Assembly (NCBI GenBank): GCA_964023275.1 | Contig: OZ029928.1 | Coordinates: 2,316,462 to 2,380,461, forward strand | Reading direction: 5' to 3' | DNA: 64,000 bases | DNA from: Norana najaformis | Taxonomy: Eukaryota > Annelida > Clitellata > Crassiclitellata > Hormogastridae | Shown: positions 1-11,431 of the stretch, piece by piece | How positions within the stretch are numbered: position 1 is the stretch's first letter | Layout of the letters: each line of letters begins with the position of its first letter | The notes under the pieces: model-generated | The model's input: the letters and a program-made list of their open reading frames with translations, nothing else | Told to the model about the DNA's origin: nothing | The model's database searches: none | Program-made: the position numbers and the translations under genes

Positions 1-440
1 TGCCCAAAGAAAAGAATATATTGTTCAAGACTGGACTAATTGCATACAAGACTCTACATTTCAGCGAACCTCACTACCTTCACTTTGTACTGACTCTCAA
101 GACTTACCTCTATTCGACCAGGTCTTCTAGCTGTCTAAATCTGACTATTCCGTGGACACGAACAGCACGGCAGGCTTGCCTTTTCTGTAGATGGCCCTAG
201 ATTCTGGAACTCCCGGTAAATATTCGCTCGGCAAAGTCTGTTTCGGCCTTCGGATCTCAACTAAAAACTCGCCTCTTCCTGAATTGAAGTCCTCTGTAGG
301 CTGTCTATGTCTTCTTGACTCCTCATTGGCTTTTCGACCCTGTATCACCATGGAATTTGGCTTGGACAATGATTATGCTTGGCAGCGACCATTGATTGAT
401 GCCTTGAGCATTATTACAGTGACGCTATAGAAGTTCTTAG
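1..440 (+). mobile_element. CR1-like non-LTR retrotransposon, 3' tail (truncated by window start)
   Basis: Reading the plus strand across frames gives the usual C-terminal tail of CR1-type reverse transcriptase ORFs: a phrase of the type R-T-A-R-x-A-C-L followed by W-P-x-x-L-E-L-P-V-N-I-R-S-A-K-S and then S-Q-L-K-T-R-L-F-L-N, ending near 285. The frame is broken between these parts. The following ~150 bases look like 3'UTR and end near a gacgctatagaag motif, which resembles the gcgctatagaag ends of the LINE fragments near 23.1 and 45.2 kb. The 5' part lies outside the window. It is a dead copy. Confidence 0.6.
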
Positions 441-1497
441 ATTATTTTGTTTTATTTTAAATTGAATTAACGAGACTAGAAAAACATTTAGGCCTAGTTT
501 GTACTTAAACAACTCCACTGAAGCGGAAGTATGGGCTTAGTCCGCATCCACCTTTTAAGCAATTTCTCTTGGTGCCAGTAAGCTCACTGGGTCGCCTATC
601 ATAATGACTGCCCTAGGGCCTACTACTTGGACAGCTATGGTCTTGATCCCCGGCGCAAACTAATGGAATATTTTGTCCGCAGCCAAAGCAGCACGAATGA
701 AGACCTTCCAGCTACAGTAAGTGGACGATGTCATATGCGGCCACCTTTGCCTTCATGTGCTGAGAGTTCTTGCCGCTGGACATAAGTTCCATGATGTAGT
801 CCTTGACCTGTGTGGCAGATTATTACATTTAGATTACCACCCCCTTTTGCATTGCAGAATTGACGGTTGCCGTATTTGCCGCAAGCGGAGACGTGTTGAC
901 TGGTCAGAAGGACAGTTCCGTACCACTAGTACATTGCTGTCCTCAAGACTACGCACGCCATGCTGGGGATTTTATAAAATAGTGGGTACCGGATAGCAAA
1001 CGTAGAGCCTCTCACGACAAAAACAGACGCTGCGAAGAAAGATTATGCGGACACCACTGATCAGGACAACTTGCTGCTGAGTAGTTGGACGATGACTAGC
1101 GACCTGCGGTTGAGTGTAGGATCAGCCGAGGTTGCTCGGGTGTACCGATCTAACAGCGGACAAAGGTTCCACCCTTCCGCTGGGGAATCTGCAAAATTAA
1201 AACCAACTGCAGTTCACTGTTCCTATAAATTCGACGACTGATATGTTGGCATAGGACTGCTTCCAGATCCAGGTCGACGGTGTCTTCCAGTTGAACAGTC
1301 TGGGGGCTGCTGAACAAGGCGGCAAAAATCTGGTGATATAAACATTACTGAGGACGGACCTTTAACATTTTTTAGAAATGTTAGTCGGCGGCGGATTCGC
1401 CCTGATATAAATGTTCTTAATGTTCAGTAAGTTAACTGTCTTGCCTATAATTTAGTGCTTACTATTGGGACGTTGCTTTCTGAAGACGATGGGGTGC
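441..1497. other. No recognised gene
   Basis: Mixed-composition DNA. An open frame of 91 codons at 721-996 (plus) has no motif I recognise and no splice or promoter context, so I do not call it. Nothing else is supported here. Confidence 0.5.
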
Positions 1498-1740
1498 GCA
1501 ATAATCTGATGGTTGAGATTTTCGACTGTCAGTGGAAAGGTCTGGGATTCAAACCAGGAGAGAAACATGTTGCGAGATTTCGGATCCACTTGCACCCTGT
1601 ATCAACACAGCTATAGTGCATACACTGATCGTACACTGTAAGTGTAAAAGATCAGACGGCGAGGGAAACGGCTGGCAACCTGCATCCATCTGCCATACCC
1701 CAGGTTGTTTCTGTTTCTCACGATTCGCTTAAGGGACTGT
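1498..1740 (+). mobile_element. tRNA-derived SINE, copy 1
   Basis: The head resembles a tRNA gene: an A-box-like stretch (tgatggttgagattttc) is followed about 30 bases later by a B-box-like ggattcaaacc. The body shares words with a second copy at 44024-44290, including ccacttgc, an agctata(g/a)tgcatacactga(t/c)cgtacactgt block and a later gatcaga(c/g) segment. This defines a repeat family inside the window. The 66-codon open frame inside it (1532-1732) is a by-product. The 3' end is approximate. Confidence 0.6.
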
Positions 1741-2759
1741 CTTTCTTCTCTTCATATAGGGATGGTACAAAGTAGTCCTCTTATTGTTCGTGCTACATAA
1801 AATATATAAGCTATGTCTAAGCTAAGCATTGCGCTTTGGAATGGTTCTGATTGGATACCAAAGGGTTAGGGTTAGGGTTTACGGCTTATTCCACTTTAGT
1901 TTATGTCAGCTTTAGTGACGACCTGCAATTTGCACGCAGTTTGTGTTACTTGCATGCAGTTTATCTTAAACGAACTGGATAGGACACCTAATTCCTGTTA
2001 ATTTATCCTAACAGAAAAAAATCGAAGGTAGGATGATATTGGAATAGGATGATGGAAAAAGCCACAATGTGTCCCAGAAAAGTTAGACATGCCACAGAGC
2101 AAAACGCTGGCTTAGTTATATTCAGTGAAATGGAAAAAGTGTAGTTATTATGTTTTTGTTGCTTTTGTTTAACTACGACTGTTAAATACAACCTTAGAAC
2201 AGAAGTGCTTCAGCAAATAACAATAAACACTATCAAATAACTGCAAAATAGATCTCAGAACTGTTGTTATTAGTGAATTTGATGGATGCTTGAGTTCAGA
2301 ATTTCGATGTAAAATAGCAAAATCCATAGTATTTTTGTGCAAAGGTAGGCTAACAATTCAATGTTTCAAGTGGAGTGACTGGAAGACAATAAAGGGGAAA
2401 GGTATGAGGAAGAGCGATGATCGAATAGGCTGGATCTGGATGTTTGGAAGGGGTTAATAGCGCTGAAGAATGCAAGAAGGTTGAGACATTTTGTAAGATA
2501 GTTATGTTTTGTATACTGTTTCTATCAGCTCTCGTGCCTCTACACATGGAGCTGGAATAGAACTGACCTATTATCGTGGTAGTAGCGTTGAAAATTCCAA
2601 TGCGACACATTGCAATACATTTTCGTTGGACTGAATTGTGACGTCATAAAGTACAATAACGGATGATACTGACGTCATATGTTGTTTCCTTTGTTGTTCC
2701 AACAAGCTGTTATAATCTAATGTGACCAGATTCATTAAAAAGGCACATTACATATTCAC
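1741..2759. other. No recognised gene; short telomere-like tract
   Basis: AT-rich DNA without recognisable coding. It contains three tandem ggg-tta units at 1863-1880, matching the metazoan telomere repeat, but too short to be more than chance or a repair scar. Short open frames at 2003-2191 and 2350-2610 (minus) are low-complexity and not called. Confidence 0.5.
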
Positions 2760-3097
2760 TCTATGTTACGGGTTACTCGGCTTCACCTACCTTCATCATT
2801 TGGCTCCAGGGTGCACCAACGTAATAAGCATGCATATTTCTTCTTTTCACAACCGGCATCATCTGCACCCGGCAACTTCACATTCCAGCAATGAGAACTA
2901 GATGATCTGGTTCATGGAATTTCGCAGTTCTTGGGCCATTTGTCTGGAATACCCTATCGCCTGACATCCGTGGACACCAGCAGATAATCGATCGATTTAG
3001 GATAAGATTTAAAAGTACAATCTTCCTTCAAGCGTGTCTGCATGACTGAGTGCGTGACAACAAGGCAGGCTGTATGGACCGTGAAATTTATACTTGT
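2760..3097 (+). mobile_element. CR1-like LINE, 3' RT tail fragment
   Basis: A plus-strand frame around 2910-3060 reads W-N-F-A-V-L-G-P-F-V-W-N-T-L-S-P-D-I-R followed by R-F-R-I-R-F-K-S-T-I-F-L-Q. This is the typical C-terminal tail of CR1/L2-type reverse transcriptases (x-x-G-P-x-x-W-N-x-L-P-x-x-I-R ... F-K-x-x-L-K-x-x-L-F). Upstream frames are broken. The fragment runs straight into a trinucleotide array, as expected for LINEs whose 3' ends are microsatellites. Confidence 0.6.
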
Positions 3098-3119
3098 AAT
3101 GATGATGATGATGATTATA

Positions 3120-3184
<65 letters not shown>

Positions 3185-3204
3185 AATGATGATGATGATG
3201 ATGA
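3098..3204. repeat. (ATG)n / (GAT)n microsatellite
   Basis: About 105 bases of almost perfect ATG trinucleotide repeat with a few ATA/TAA interruptions. In translation it gives poly-Met, poly-His and poly-Ile open frames on both strands (2954-3389), which are artefacts of the repeat. It directly follows a LINE 3' tail and probably grew from it. Confidence 0.95.
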
Positions 3205-4312
3205 ATGACACCCAAAGACATAATTTTTTTCTGGTTTCCATAAAATGGCTAAAAGCATTGTTAGCTGGTTTGGGGGCACATAACGTGTGCTCTCTACTAG
3301 ATGAATTTGTTTGCGTGCTTTCTGGTCACTTCATGGTGTCGGCTAATACCAGACATTCAAATATTACATTTAAGAATTTACGTCACTGAATCAGGCAATC
3401 AGAGACAACCTAACCAGCTTTAGAAACGCATACAATCCATAAAATGAGTTCAGAACACAGGTTACTTGTGGAATATCGACGCAATACCCATCAGTTCTTT
3501 CGAACGGCTCAATCCTTCTGCGTTAAAATTCTGGAGGCCTTGCGTGTTGGGGTAGAGAATACAGCCGCTGTCTTACTACATGTCGTAAAAGGCGACTAAC
3601 TGGGAGCCCCGGATGTTCCGGGTGGACGTAGAACCAGGGAATCCTCTAGGCGACTTACTAGAGGCCCCTACCGTTCCGGGCGGAGAGCAGGACAGCTGCA
3701 TCTTCTAGGAATGTCGTAAAGGCGACTGACTGGAGGGTGCTGCTTTTCCGGTGCTAATAAATATGGGCATTCATAGACAAGCGATATGGGCTGTCCACAT
3801 AGAGCTCTCCAAGCATTAAATAAGACCTTCCAATATGGACTCCAATGGGCGCACTTAGCAATATATAATAGGTATCTCATAACAGTAACAGCTAGCCACA
3901 TTCATGTAATATCTACCTAGGCGGCCTTTGTTTGCCGTTCAGATAGCACCTGTAAGACTGAAAGCTTATGAAAGCTACATTGAACAACGATTAATATGAA
4001 CTGCAGACAGCTGATGAAAAGCGAGTGAATTGAGCAGGCAGGTGGAGACGATCAGCGAATTAGATGAATAGTCAGCTGCAGATAGGCAACAACCAAGATC
4101 TGTCAAGTGAAAAAGTTGGAGTGACAGCACACAAAGAATTACGTGGCAAATGCAGACTATTTTCACTGCGCCAAGCGTGGCTTAAATTTAGCAACATCAC
4201 AAGTGACGTTAGTGGACATAAACTTCATCACAGACAGCGCCAAGCAGCATGCAGCGACAGAGAACGCTGACCAACGTGGTGATCGCCTTGGTTCAAATAC
4301 AAAGCGGAATAA
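3205..4312. other. No recognised gene; motif pair near 3.57-3.74 kb
   Basis: No coding region recognised. Around 3575-3740 the motif gtcgtaaa(a)ggcgact occurs twice (about 3582 and 3713), with related ggcgactta and gttccggg(t/c)gg repeats between. This is a compact GC-richer block. Similar gtcgtaaaaggcgacta words are familiar to me from 5' ends of some invertebrate retrotransposons, but I cannot assign it. Confidence 0.4.
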
Positions 4313-4765
4313 GTGAATAAGCTGGTTCCCGCGACTTAGCTTTCTATGGGCTCTGTAAAAAATCTCGAGATTAGGATTACAGCTTAAACTTCGCTTTACA
4401 CGAGTCACTCGGCAATTAATCACACTTAAATCTAACGCGTCAGACATTTGACTCGGAGAAATTCGAAGCCGTCCTTCACGAACTTTACCCGCTCATGACC
4501 TGCGCAAGACTAAGTCAATTCGAACGTTTCACGCTTAAATCGTTCGCCCGACGATCGTCTGAGAGTTTGCCTGCTTGGCCTTTGGATAGAGATCTTGAAC
4601 ATAATCTTAACTACCTTCCTATTGATTTTACTTTGACTGGGCGCCTGTGAATAAGCTGGATTCCGCGACTTAGCTTTCTTTTGGTCCCATGGGGGTCTCG
4701 AGATTACGATTACGATGTTATAACTCAAATCAATCTTTGCATGACTATTGATTAAGGTACTCGCC
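4313..4765. repeat. Direct repeat pair of about 100 bp
   Basis: The block beginning gtgaataagctgg at 4313 recurs, diverged, at about 4648. Both continue with (t/a)tcccgcgacttagcttt(c)t and a ctcgagatta(g/c)gatta segment before a weaker match to about 4425 and 4765. The copies are in the same orientation about 335 bases apart. I do not recognise the family. Confidence 0.6.
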
Positions 4766-4967
4766 AATATTATCACCTTAGTCAAATTTTAAGTCAGTGC
4801 TTTCAGAGATTTTTAATTTTACAAACGTTTATTAGTCTTCAACATTAGTCTTGCCTACGTGCATATACTGATGTGCGTTTATACTACAATGATCAAGCTC
4901 AAACATGTTTTTGTTGTCAACTTTTGCATGTCTTAAATTGATCATTTCAAGTTTCTTTGCTATAAAT

Positions 4968-5115
4968 ACAAAAGCTAACTAAGTGTGACTTGCGAGTTGT
5001 TCATGGCAATAAATATGCCTAACTGATTCTTCAAAGCAAATGTTTTTTTTTTGTTTTTGCAGAAAATCGAAATCATGCTTTATTAGGTCTACAATGGTAC
5101 TTTAAAGAGCGGTGC
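4968..5115 (+). repeat. Dispersed repeat, copy 1 of 2
   Basis: This segment, containing ctgattcttcaaagcaaatg, an oligo-T run, tttttgcaga and catgctttattaggtctaca, recurs at 11245-11410 in the same orientation with a few substitutions. Two copies more than 6 kb apart show a dispersed interspersed element of unknown type. Confidence 0.7.
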
Positions 5116-5399
5116 CCAGGTTTTAAATTTTCAGAGCTACTTATAACTTTACTATGCTTAAGCCAATTTGCTGCAAACACCAAGTTGTTTATTATGATCC
5201 TTCCTGAATTGGAACGTCACTCTCGAATCCAGGCAAGACCCTATGAACACTGCATATGCATCTCGTATTAAGAGCTATAGACCTACACAGTTTAAAAATT
5301 ATCGTCTAATAAAAGCAAAAAGGGATGGCACTACAATGGTAAAACTCAAACGCCTGTAGTTTTTGTATAGGGCCAGTAATTTGGAATTTAAATGCAATT

Positions 5400-8080
5400 G
5401 CTTTGGTGTATGCAGCAAAAAAAAGTACAATTACACTGGCCAAGAGAAAATTTTTTTTTCTTGTTGCCTTCGGTTTTAGACCTGTTCTTGGGGTAATTTT
5501 GGGCGCTGATTCAGAAAATGTCATTGGATTGAGTGCATCAGGTCTAGTTTCTGAGATATCGTCGATTTTGTGAAGAAAACCCAGTCCACTCTTTAAACGA
5601 TGTCTTTGGCAAAACTAAAATGTCATAATAAGCTTTATTTATGGCTAATTATAATTCTTGCTGATTCATATAATGCCTACATCCTTATAATGTAAAATCA
5701 GCATATCTTGCCGCGTGCTGAGATATTGCTGATTCAACGAAATAACTATTCCGTAGCCTACAGCTTACTCAGCACTAAATTCATGGCCTCATTTAGAATT
5801 TATTTGTGCTTATACAGCGTTTCATGGTTTCGAACTATGTAAATAGATTATGCTGAAGTCAGCATTTATAGCCTATATAAACCGCCTCCTGAAAGCTAGA
5901 GCAGCCGCAGTCGTCTTAGGGCATATGAAGAGTTGGTCGCAAGAACAATCTGTGAATGTGAGCATTAAATAACTACATATTCTTACTATTTTTTAGGTTA
6001 GTCATTTAATTCCTCAGATGCGAACATCCTTAAGGTTATGGCTACTTCCAGACGGAGCTGCATTAACCATCCAGACATATTCTGCTACATTTGTGGGGAA
6101 TACACACTAAAAGCAAACAGGAAACCGATTTCTGAGTTTGTAAAAAGAGCATATGTAGGTTATTTTGGTGTCAAACTTGGAGATCAAGATAAGCAATGGG
6201 CTCCTCATACAGTATGCAAAACTTGTATTGAACAATTGCGCCACTGGACAATTGGAAAGAGAAGCTGCCTGAAATTTGGTGTACCGATGGTTTGGAGGGA
6301 ACAGATAAACCACTTCGACGACTGTTACTTTTGTATGGTTAATATCATAGGCATCAATCGAAATAATCGTCACAAGTTGTCTTACCCTGATATACCTTCA
6401 GCCAGGAGACCTGTTCCGCATTCGGATATTGTACCAGTTCCACCTTTTCGCGAACTACCTCAGCTCTCAGACGATGAGACTTGCATGTCCAATATCGGAC
6501 AAGATGACGAAAGTGAAGAAAGTGGGGGCAGTGACAGTGATTTCCAATCAACTTCACACAGTGAACGTTTTGACCAAAAAGAGTTGAGTGATCTGATCAG
6601 GGACTTAAATCTTTCCAAAGAGTCCTCTGAATTGCTTGCGTCCAGACTAAAGGAAAAGAATGCACTTCAGCCTGGAACGAAAATTACAATTTATAGAAAC
6701 AGAGAAAAGGATTTGCTGCCATTCTTTACCGAAGACAACAACCTAGTATTCTGTAATGACATCAGCAACTTATTGAAGAAAATTGGTCTGTCGGATTACA
6801 GCCCAGATGAGTGGCGTCTTTTTATCGACAGTTCAAAACGTAGTCTGAAATGTGTGCTTTTAAATAACGGCAACAAATTTGGTTCTATTCCAATCGGTCA
6901 CTCCACCAGGATGAAAGTAGAGTACAATGCCATCTCTTTAGTACTGGAAAAGATAAAATACAAAGAACATCAATGGGTAATTTGTGTAGACTTGAAGATG
7001 GTAAATTTCCTCCTTGGTCAACAAAGTGGCTACACAAAGTATCCCTGCTTTTTGTGTCTTTGAGACAGTAGAGCCAAGCATGAACATTGGACAAGAAAAG
7101 ATTGGCCTTCGAGGAAAGACATGGTGGTTGGAGCTCAAAATGTAATCAAGGAATCTTTGGTGGCACGAGATAGGATCATACTGCCACCACTACATATAAA
7201 GCTAGGCCTGATGAAACAATTTGTCAGGGCTTTGAATAAAGAAGGTTCATGCTTCGAATACATAGTACACAAGTTACCAGGAATTACAATGGAAAAATTG
7301 AAGGCTGGAATCTTCGATGGTCCACAGATCAGGCAACTTATGAATGACCCACTTTTCATACCATCAATGAATGAAATCGAATCTTGTGCCTGGTCTTCCT
7401 TTGTTCTTGTAAGTAAAAATTTTCTTGGCAACAAGAAGGCAGACAATTATGCACAACTAGTAGAGGATATGCTTCTTCATTTCAACAAGCTTGGCTGCAA
7501 CATGAGCATTAAAGTCCATTATCTCCACAGTCACTTAGATCGCTTTCCAGAGAATCTTGGTGACTTCAGCGAAGAGCAAGGTGAAAGATTTCACCAAGAC
7601 ATCAAAACAATGGAAAATCGATATCAAGGAAGATGGGATGCACACACGATGGCAGACTATTGCTGGAATATTACGCGCGATTGTTCCGGCAGATGCCACA
7701 CTCGGAAATCGTACAAAAGGAGCTTCTTCGGTGTCGAATGACTTGAAATTTTTATAACAAACTTGTTCTGTTTGGTATCATATAAGTACAGTTTCAGGTA
7801 CTACCATTTTCTTTTAAGTATTTGTATTATTATGTTTATTTAGTGTATCACATAATAAATTGAGCACTACATAATTATTGCTATAGCCTTGTGTTTTATG
7901 GGCGAGCAGAGGCAAGGACTGGTATATGGCATAATGTTCTATATCTCGAAAACTAGACCTGCTGGGAGAAAACTGGTGCCTTTTCTGGAATCAGCAGGTC
8001 AAATATACCCAGAAACAGTTCTAACATTTGAGGCAACAAATTATGTGTTGGCCAGTGTTATGGTTCCTCATTTGCATGAG
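5400..8080 (+). mobile_element. DNA transposon with long diverged terminal inverted repeats
   Basis: The stretch at about 5425-5575 matches the reverse complement of about 7925-8080. Shared blocks in order are acactggccaa, ttgttgcct, a gaactg/gacctg-tt-c-ggg segment, gctgatt(c)cagaaaa and caggtctagttt(c/t)gagatat. This gives inverted repeats of roughly 150 bp with indels. Between them lies one long coding frame (6038-7741). Inverted repeats around a single gene are the structure of a class II transposon. Superfamily is not assigned; exact outer ends and the target-site duplication are not resolved. Confidence 0.65.
6038..7741 (+). pseudogene. Transposon-encoded protein (transposase candidate), interrupted by one in-frame TGA
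   Basis: One frame of 568 codons from ATG 6038 to stop 7739-7741, broken only by TGA at 7061-7063. Upstream part, 341 residues: an N-terminal region rich in Cys/His pairs (F-C-Y-I-C-G near residue 15, V-C-K-T-C near 58, D-C-Y-F-C near 96), which looks like a zinc-binding module. Then come an acidic Ser-rich linker (about 150-180) and a conserved block with I-C-V-D-L-K followed by L-L-G-Q-Q-S-G-Y-T-K-Y-P-C-F-L-C. The downstream part begins D-S-R-A-K-H-E-H-W and includes P-P-L-H-I-K-L-G-L-M-K, C-N-M-S-I-K-V-H-Y-L-H-S-H-L-D and G-E-R-F-H-Q-D-I. I recognise this as a repeated, uncharacterised family common in invertebrate genomes. Relatives have Trp (TGG) just before D-S-R-A, so TGG to TGA is the probable single change. 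An RNase H-like transposase core is inference. Confidence 0.75.
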
Positions 8081-8129
8081 AGTTTGTATGCTGTTTTGGG
8101 ACTAGATTCAAACAAACAATAACATCCTA

Positions 8130-9657
8130 CTTATTATGAATAGTTTATGAACTTCACGTGTGCTAAAAAGTAAGGTAAACTTATATAAAAACACTCTTTT
8201 TGATCCATTTTTGCCTACCATACTTGTGGACTGACCTTCTGGATATTGATCCAGATGCGGATTGGCTTTGGTGCGCTATCGGTTGATGTTCTGTGCGTTT
8301 GACTCAGGCGCGTTAGGGGTTAGTAATTAATAATTAATGGCGTTACTTGTCTTCTGAGAGCGGTTCTCGCAAATTCATATTTCGGAATTTGGCGAGCATT
8401 ATTTCGTACACGGTCACAAATGATGCCTCGTTGTGGTTCAAACAGATGGATGGAATAGGGACCTATCACAGATGTGAATCGATCGAGCTTCGAATCACAG
8501 ATTCGCCGAGTTTTTAAGCTAGCTTTAACTCGTGAAAAGATATTTGCCTCTTCGATTTCCTCTCTTATATTAAATAAAAACAGTTCAATTACGGCAGTAC
8601 TGCTATCGACAAGATTAAATTTCCTACACGGACGAATCTATAAATAGTCATTTTGAGGAATACAGCATTATCGTTCCTTGTATATAAAGCAATCTACATA
8701 CGTATGTACGCTATCATGCCTGCCTAAACATGCTGACTTATCACTACGATGGACACATGGCGTGTTAAGGAATGTCTTACTTGCTTACAAACAGTAAAGG
8801 CATGATCTCGCAACGGACGCGTGGCATCTAAGTAGGCCTACGTTTTGAAACTCTGCAAAGACGCATTCCTCATCTGTCCGTATCGTAGTGGAAGTGGGTT
8901 GCAAGGGTATTTTGCACGAATACAGGATGCTGATAGATTGAATGTGACTAACTGGTTTTGTCACGAGATTTATCACCTTTTGAATCCTTCAGCATATTGG
9001 TATTTAAGGTAGACAACATATATCTCAAATGCGCTAATTAAGTATATGTATGCATCTACTTCGCGCCTCTGCAGTAATCTGTTATTAGATGTAGACCGCC
9101 GAAGGCTGCTTTTAGTTGTATATGTTCTACCAGCCGCCATACCTCGGCTCGAGGATGGTTGAAGAAAGACAAGTTCTACCAGCCTAAATTTGAACCGATC
9201 AGGAGCCGACAAGTAGGTTGAGGTCGCGGCAAGGAAAAATAGGATATAGGCAGTTTTGCTGACTTATCATCTCTTTCAGGTGATAGAAGGGCTTTTAGTT
9301 TCATGTCTGGTCATATGTCTGGTAGTTATTGAAAGTTGAAGCAGTTGTTTTGTTTATGGATGGCCGGAGTATTCGACTGATCTTTCGGTCTCTTCTTCGG
9401 ACCATCAATCGTTGGTCCGTAGAAGAGAATCGATCTTGTATGATCAAAGGTCCCACGATTGCGCAGGAATCACATATTGTGTTCAAATAAGCAGACAGAA
9501 CAGATTTCAAACTCAACTATCCACGTTTTGGTATATATTCAAGATAAGTGGCGCATATTAATAGTACGGTTATTGTGTTTAGAGTGTGTAGTATAGATTT
9601 AGGCTTTCTTGAAAGCAGGATAGCAAATTGTAACGAACCTTGGTATATCTCCTAGTA
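8130..9657. other. No recognised gene
   Basis: Ordinary AT-rich sequence. The short open frames here (8785-8976, 8973-9212 and 9301-9516, minus) show no motif. Nothing supported. Confidence 0.5.
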
Positions 9658-10555
9658 TGTCACGAAGTGGCGACGAGGTCGCTTTACTTCGTCTCGTGAA
9701 ACCCCTGCTTCGGGTCTACCAAAGTGTAACGGCCGTGGCGTATCTGAGTTGCATCAATAGGGCTGCCACTTCCCCATCGTCGAGAGGAGAGTCGCAAACC
9801 TCCACGGCCTGTTCTGCGGAACCTAGAGGTTATGGGAAGTCTGTCCCCTTAGGGTTGCTTTCAAGTTCGTTCAAAGGGCCTGGTCTCAAAACGTCACCGG
9901 ACTCTTAAAATTCCAAGGATGTATCGGTGGTATAATCGACATTTCCATAGCCCGTGTCCTTCGGGCTAGAGGCAAGACGAGTCAGGGTCCGAGGTGGCCC
10001 CAAAATAACTGATTTAAGGCGGTATCTCGTGAACAGTGAATGGGGCACTAGTATCCGCCGGAAATCCCTTCTAAGTCTTATCCATTCAACTCCATGGCCG
10101 TTGAAGCAGCTGAGACATTTTACCACGCATGTTCTCCAAACACTGCTCAAAATGCTCTTGGTGTTGTGACATCCTTCCAATCGTGTCAAACAAATCTGCA
10201 ACCCAACCACATAGTTCGTCTAACCGACGCCCTAGAAATCCTGGATTTGTAGGCACAGGTGGTGTAGAGCATATTTCGTCTACATCCGATCTTAAATCGG
10301 CAACACATATACTGATTCTGATTGAAAGAAACGAAGGAGAAGCGCGCATAAACAACCGCGCGTTATCATGTGACCCCAAAGTCAACCATCATTGGCCTCT
10401 CTCAGATTAGAAGAACCAATCAGGACACAGGTCAAAGACTACAGCCAAGTCAACGACTGAGATCTGCTTAACTCTCTTAGCACAGAGGCAATCCACATTT
10501 TCTGCACCTTTATACCTCGAATTACTATCTTGTGGCAAGGAAACCCGTCGCCACA
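9658..10555. mobile_element. LTR-like segment (candidate LTR of a Gypsy-type element)
   Basis: A distinctly GC-richer block that begins tgtcacgaagtggcgacg and ends cccgtcgccaca, that is TGT...ACA with a nine-base inverted pair gtggcgacg (9667-9675) and cgtcgccac (10546-10554). Length ~900 bp and TG/CA ends suit a long terminal repeat. About 150 bases after it comes a gag-like broken frame. I see no second LTR in the window and no clear target-site duplication, so this is tentative. A 99-codon minus frame (10086-10385) inside it, with an amphipathic helix-like C-terminus, could be part of something else. Confidence 0.35.
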
Positions 10556-10700
10556 GAATTATAGCTAAATGGTGAATAATTGATTAGGCAAAGTGCTGAT
10601 TAGTTTAACCAAGATTCCAATCTTGCTAGTTCGCGCATAATTTGTAACTATAGTTTTAAAGGCACATCATTCAATTGTCAATATGTATGAATAGGATCGA

Positions 10701-10936
10701 GAGCACGAGGTTGATTTGATTTTCGAAGACCAAGACGGTCAGAATTTGAACCCTCCAGAGCTCTGAACACAGACTCTGATGTCAGCGTTGCTGTCATGGA
10801 AACGTTATTCACTAAGCTCTATGAATCGATGAATAAAGAATTATACACCGCCAAGGATAAACTTCGAGAACAATTTATACTTCTGACAATGCGCCTAAAA
10901 TTATGTCATAAAAGTCTGTCTTCGCAGTTTTCGTAG
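10701..10936 (+). pseudogene. Gag-like remnant
   Basis: Two adjoining frames read H-E-V-D-L-I-F-E-D-Q-D-G-Q-N-L-N-P-P-E-L, then, after a shift of frame near 10768, D-S-D-V-S-V-A-V-M-E-T-L-F and K-L-Y-E-S-M-N-K-E-L-Y, with charged helical composition to a TAG at 10934-10936. The continuity of sense across the frameshift suggests a decayed protein start. Its place just after an LTR-like block suggests gag. No zinc knuckle or pol follows. Confidence 0.35.
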
Positions 10937-11244
10937 AGTTAAATGTAAATGATAAGTGGTAATATTATAGATTGTTCTTCTAGGGTATGCGGATGGTGTC
11001 CAGTTGGAGATGAGAACAGAAAAAGCAAGGATTCTAAGGGGAACATAGGGACTCAGTTGAACCCGATATCACTATAGGAGAGGTTGTCTCCTGTCCGGTA
11101 TCCTAGGCTATAGCTCCCACGTTTAATCCTCGTAGGCAGTCACATGAGGAAGGAGCCTCAGTCCCTTTTTCAATCGACACCCCTTTGCGCTGAGTGTCCG
11201 TGTGGCCCCGATAAATCTATATTTTGTTCAAGTTTGTTTGTTTC

Positions 11245-11410
11245 CTATAAATTAACTAAGTACGACTATGGACAGAGTTATCGCTCTTTCGAGTGTTCAC
11301 GGCAACAAATTTGCTTAACTGATTCTTCAAAGCAAATGTTTTTTTTTGTTTTTGCAGAACATCGAAATCATGCTTTATTAGGTCTACAGTGATACTTTAG
11401 AGAGCGGTGG
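11245..11410 (+). repeat. Dispersed repeat, copy 2 of 2
   Basis: Same family as 4968-5115: shared ctgattcttcaaagcaaatg, oligo-T, tttttgcagaa, atcgaaatcatgctttatta, ggtctaca and agagcggtg. The copy is followed directly by a (GT)n run at 11411-11431. Confidence 0.7.
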
Positions 11411-11431
11411 TTGTGTGTGTGTGTGTGTGTG

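Noticed and set aside
721-996. 91-codon cysteine-containing frame as a gene
   Set aside because: No recognisable motif, no splice or promoter context, not repeated elsewhere in the window.
1863-1880. Telomere or chromosome end
   Set aside because: Only three units, internal, followed by ordinary sequence.
3042-3389. Poly-Met open frame
   Set aside because: Product of the (ATG)n microsatellite; the other strand is just as open.
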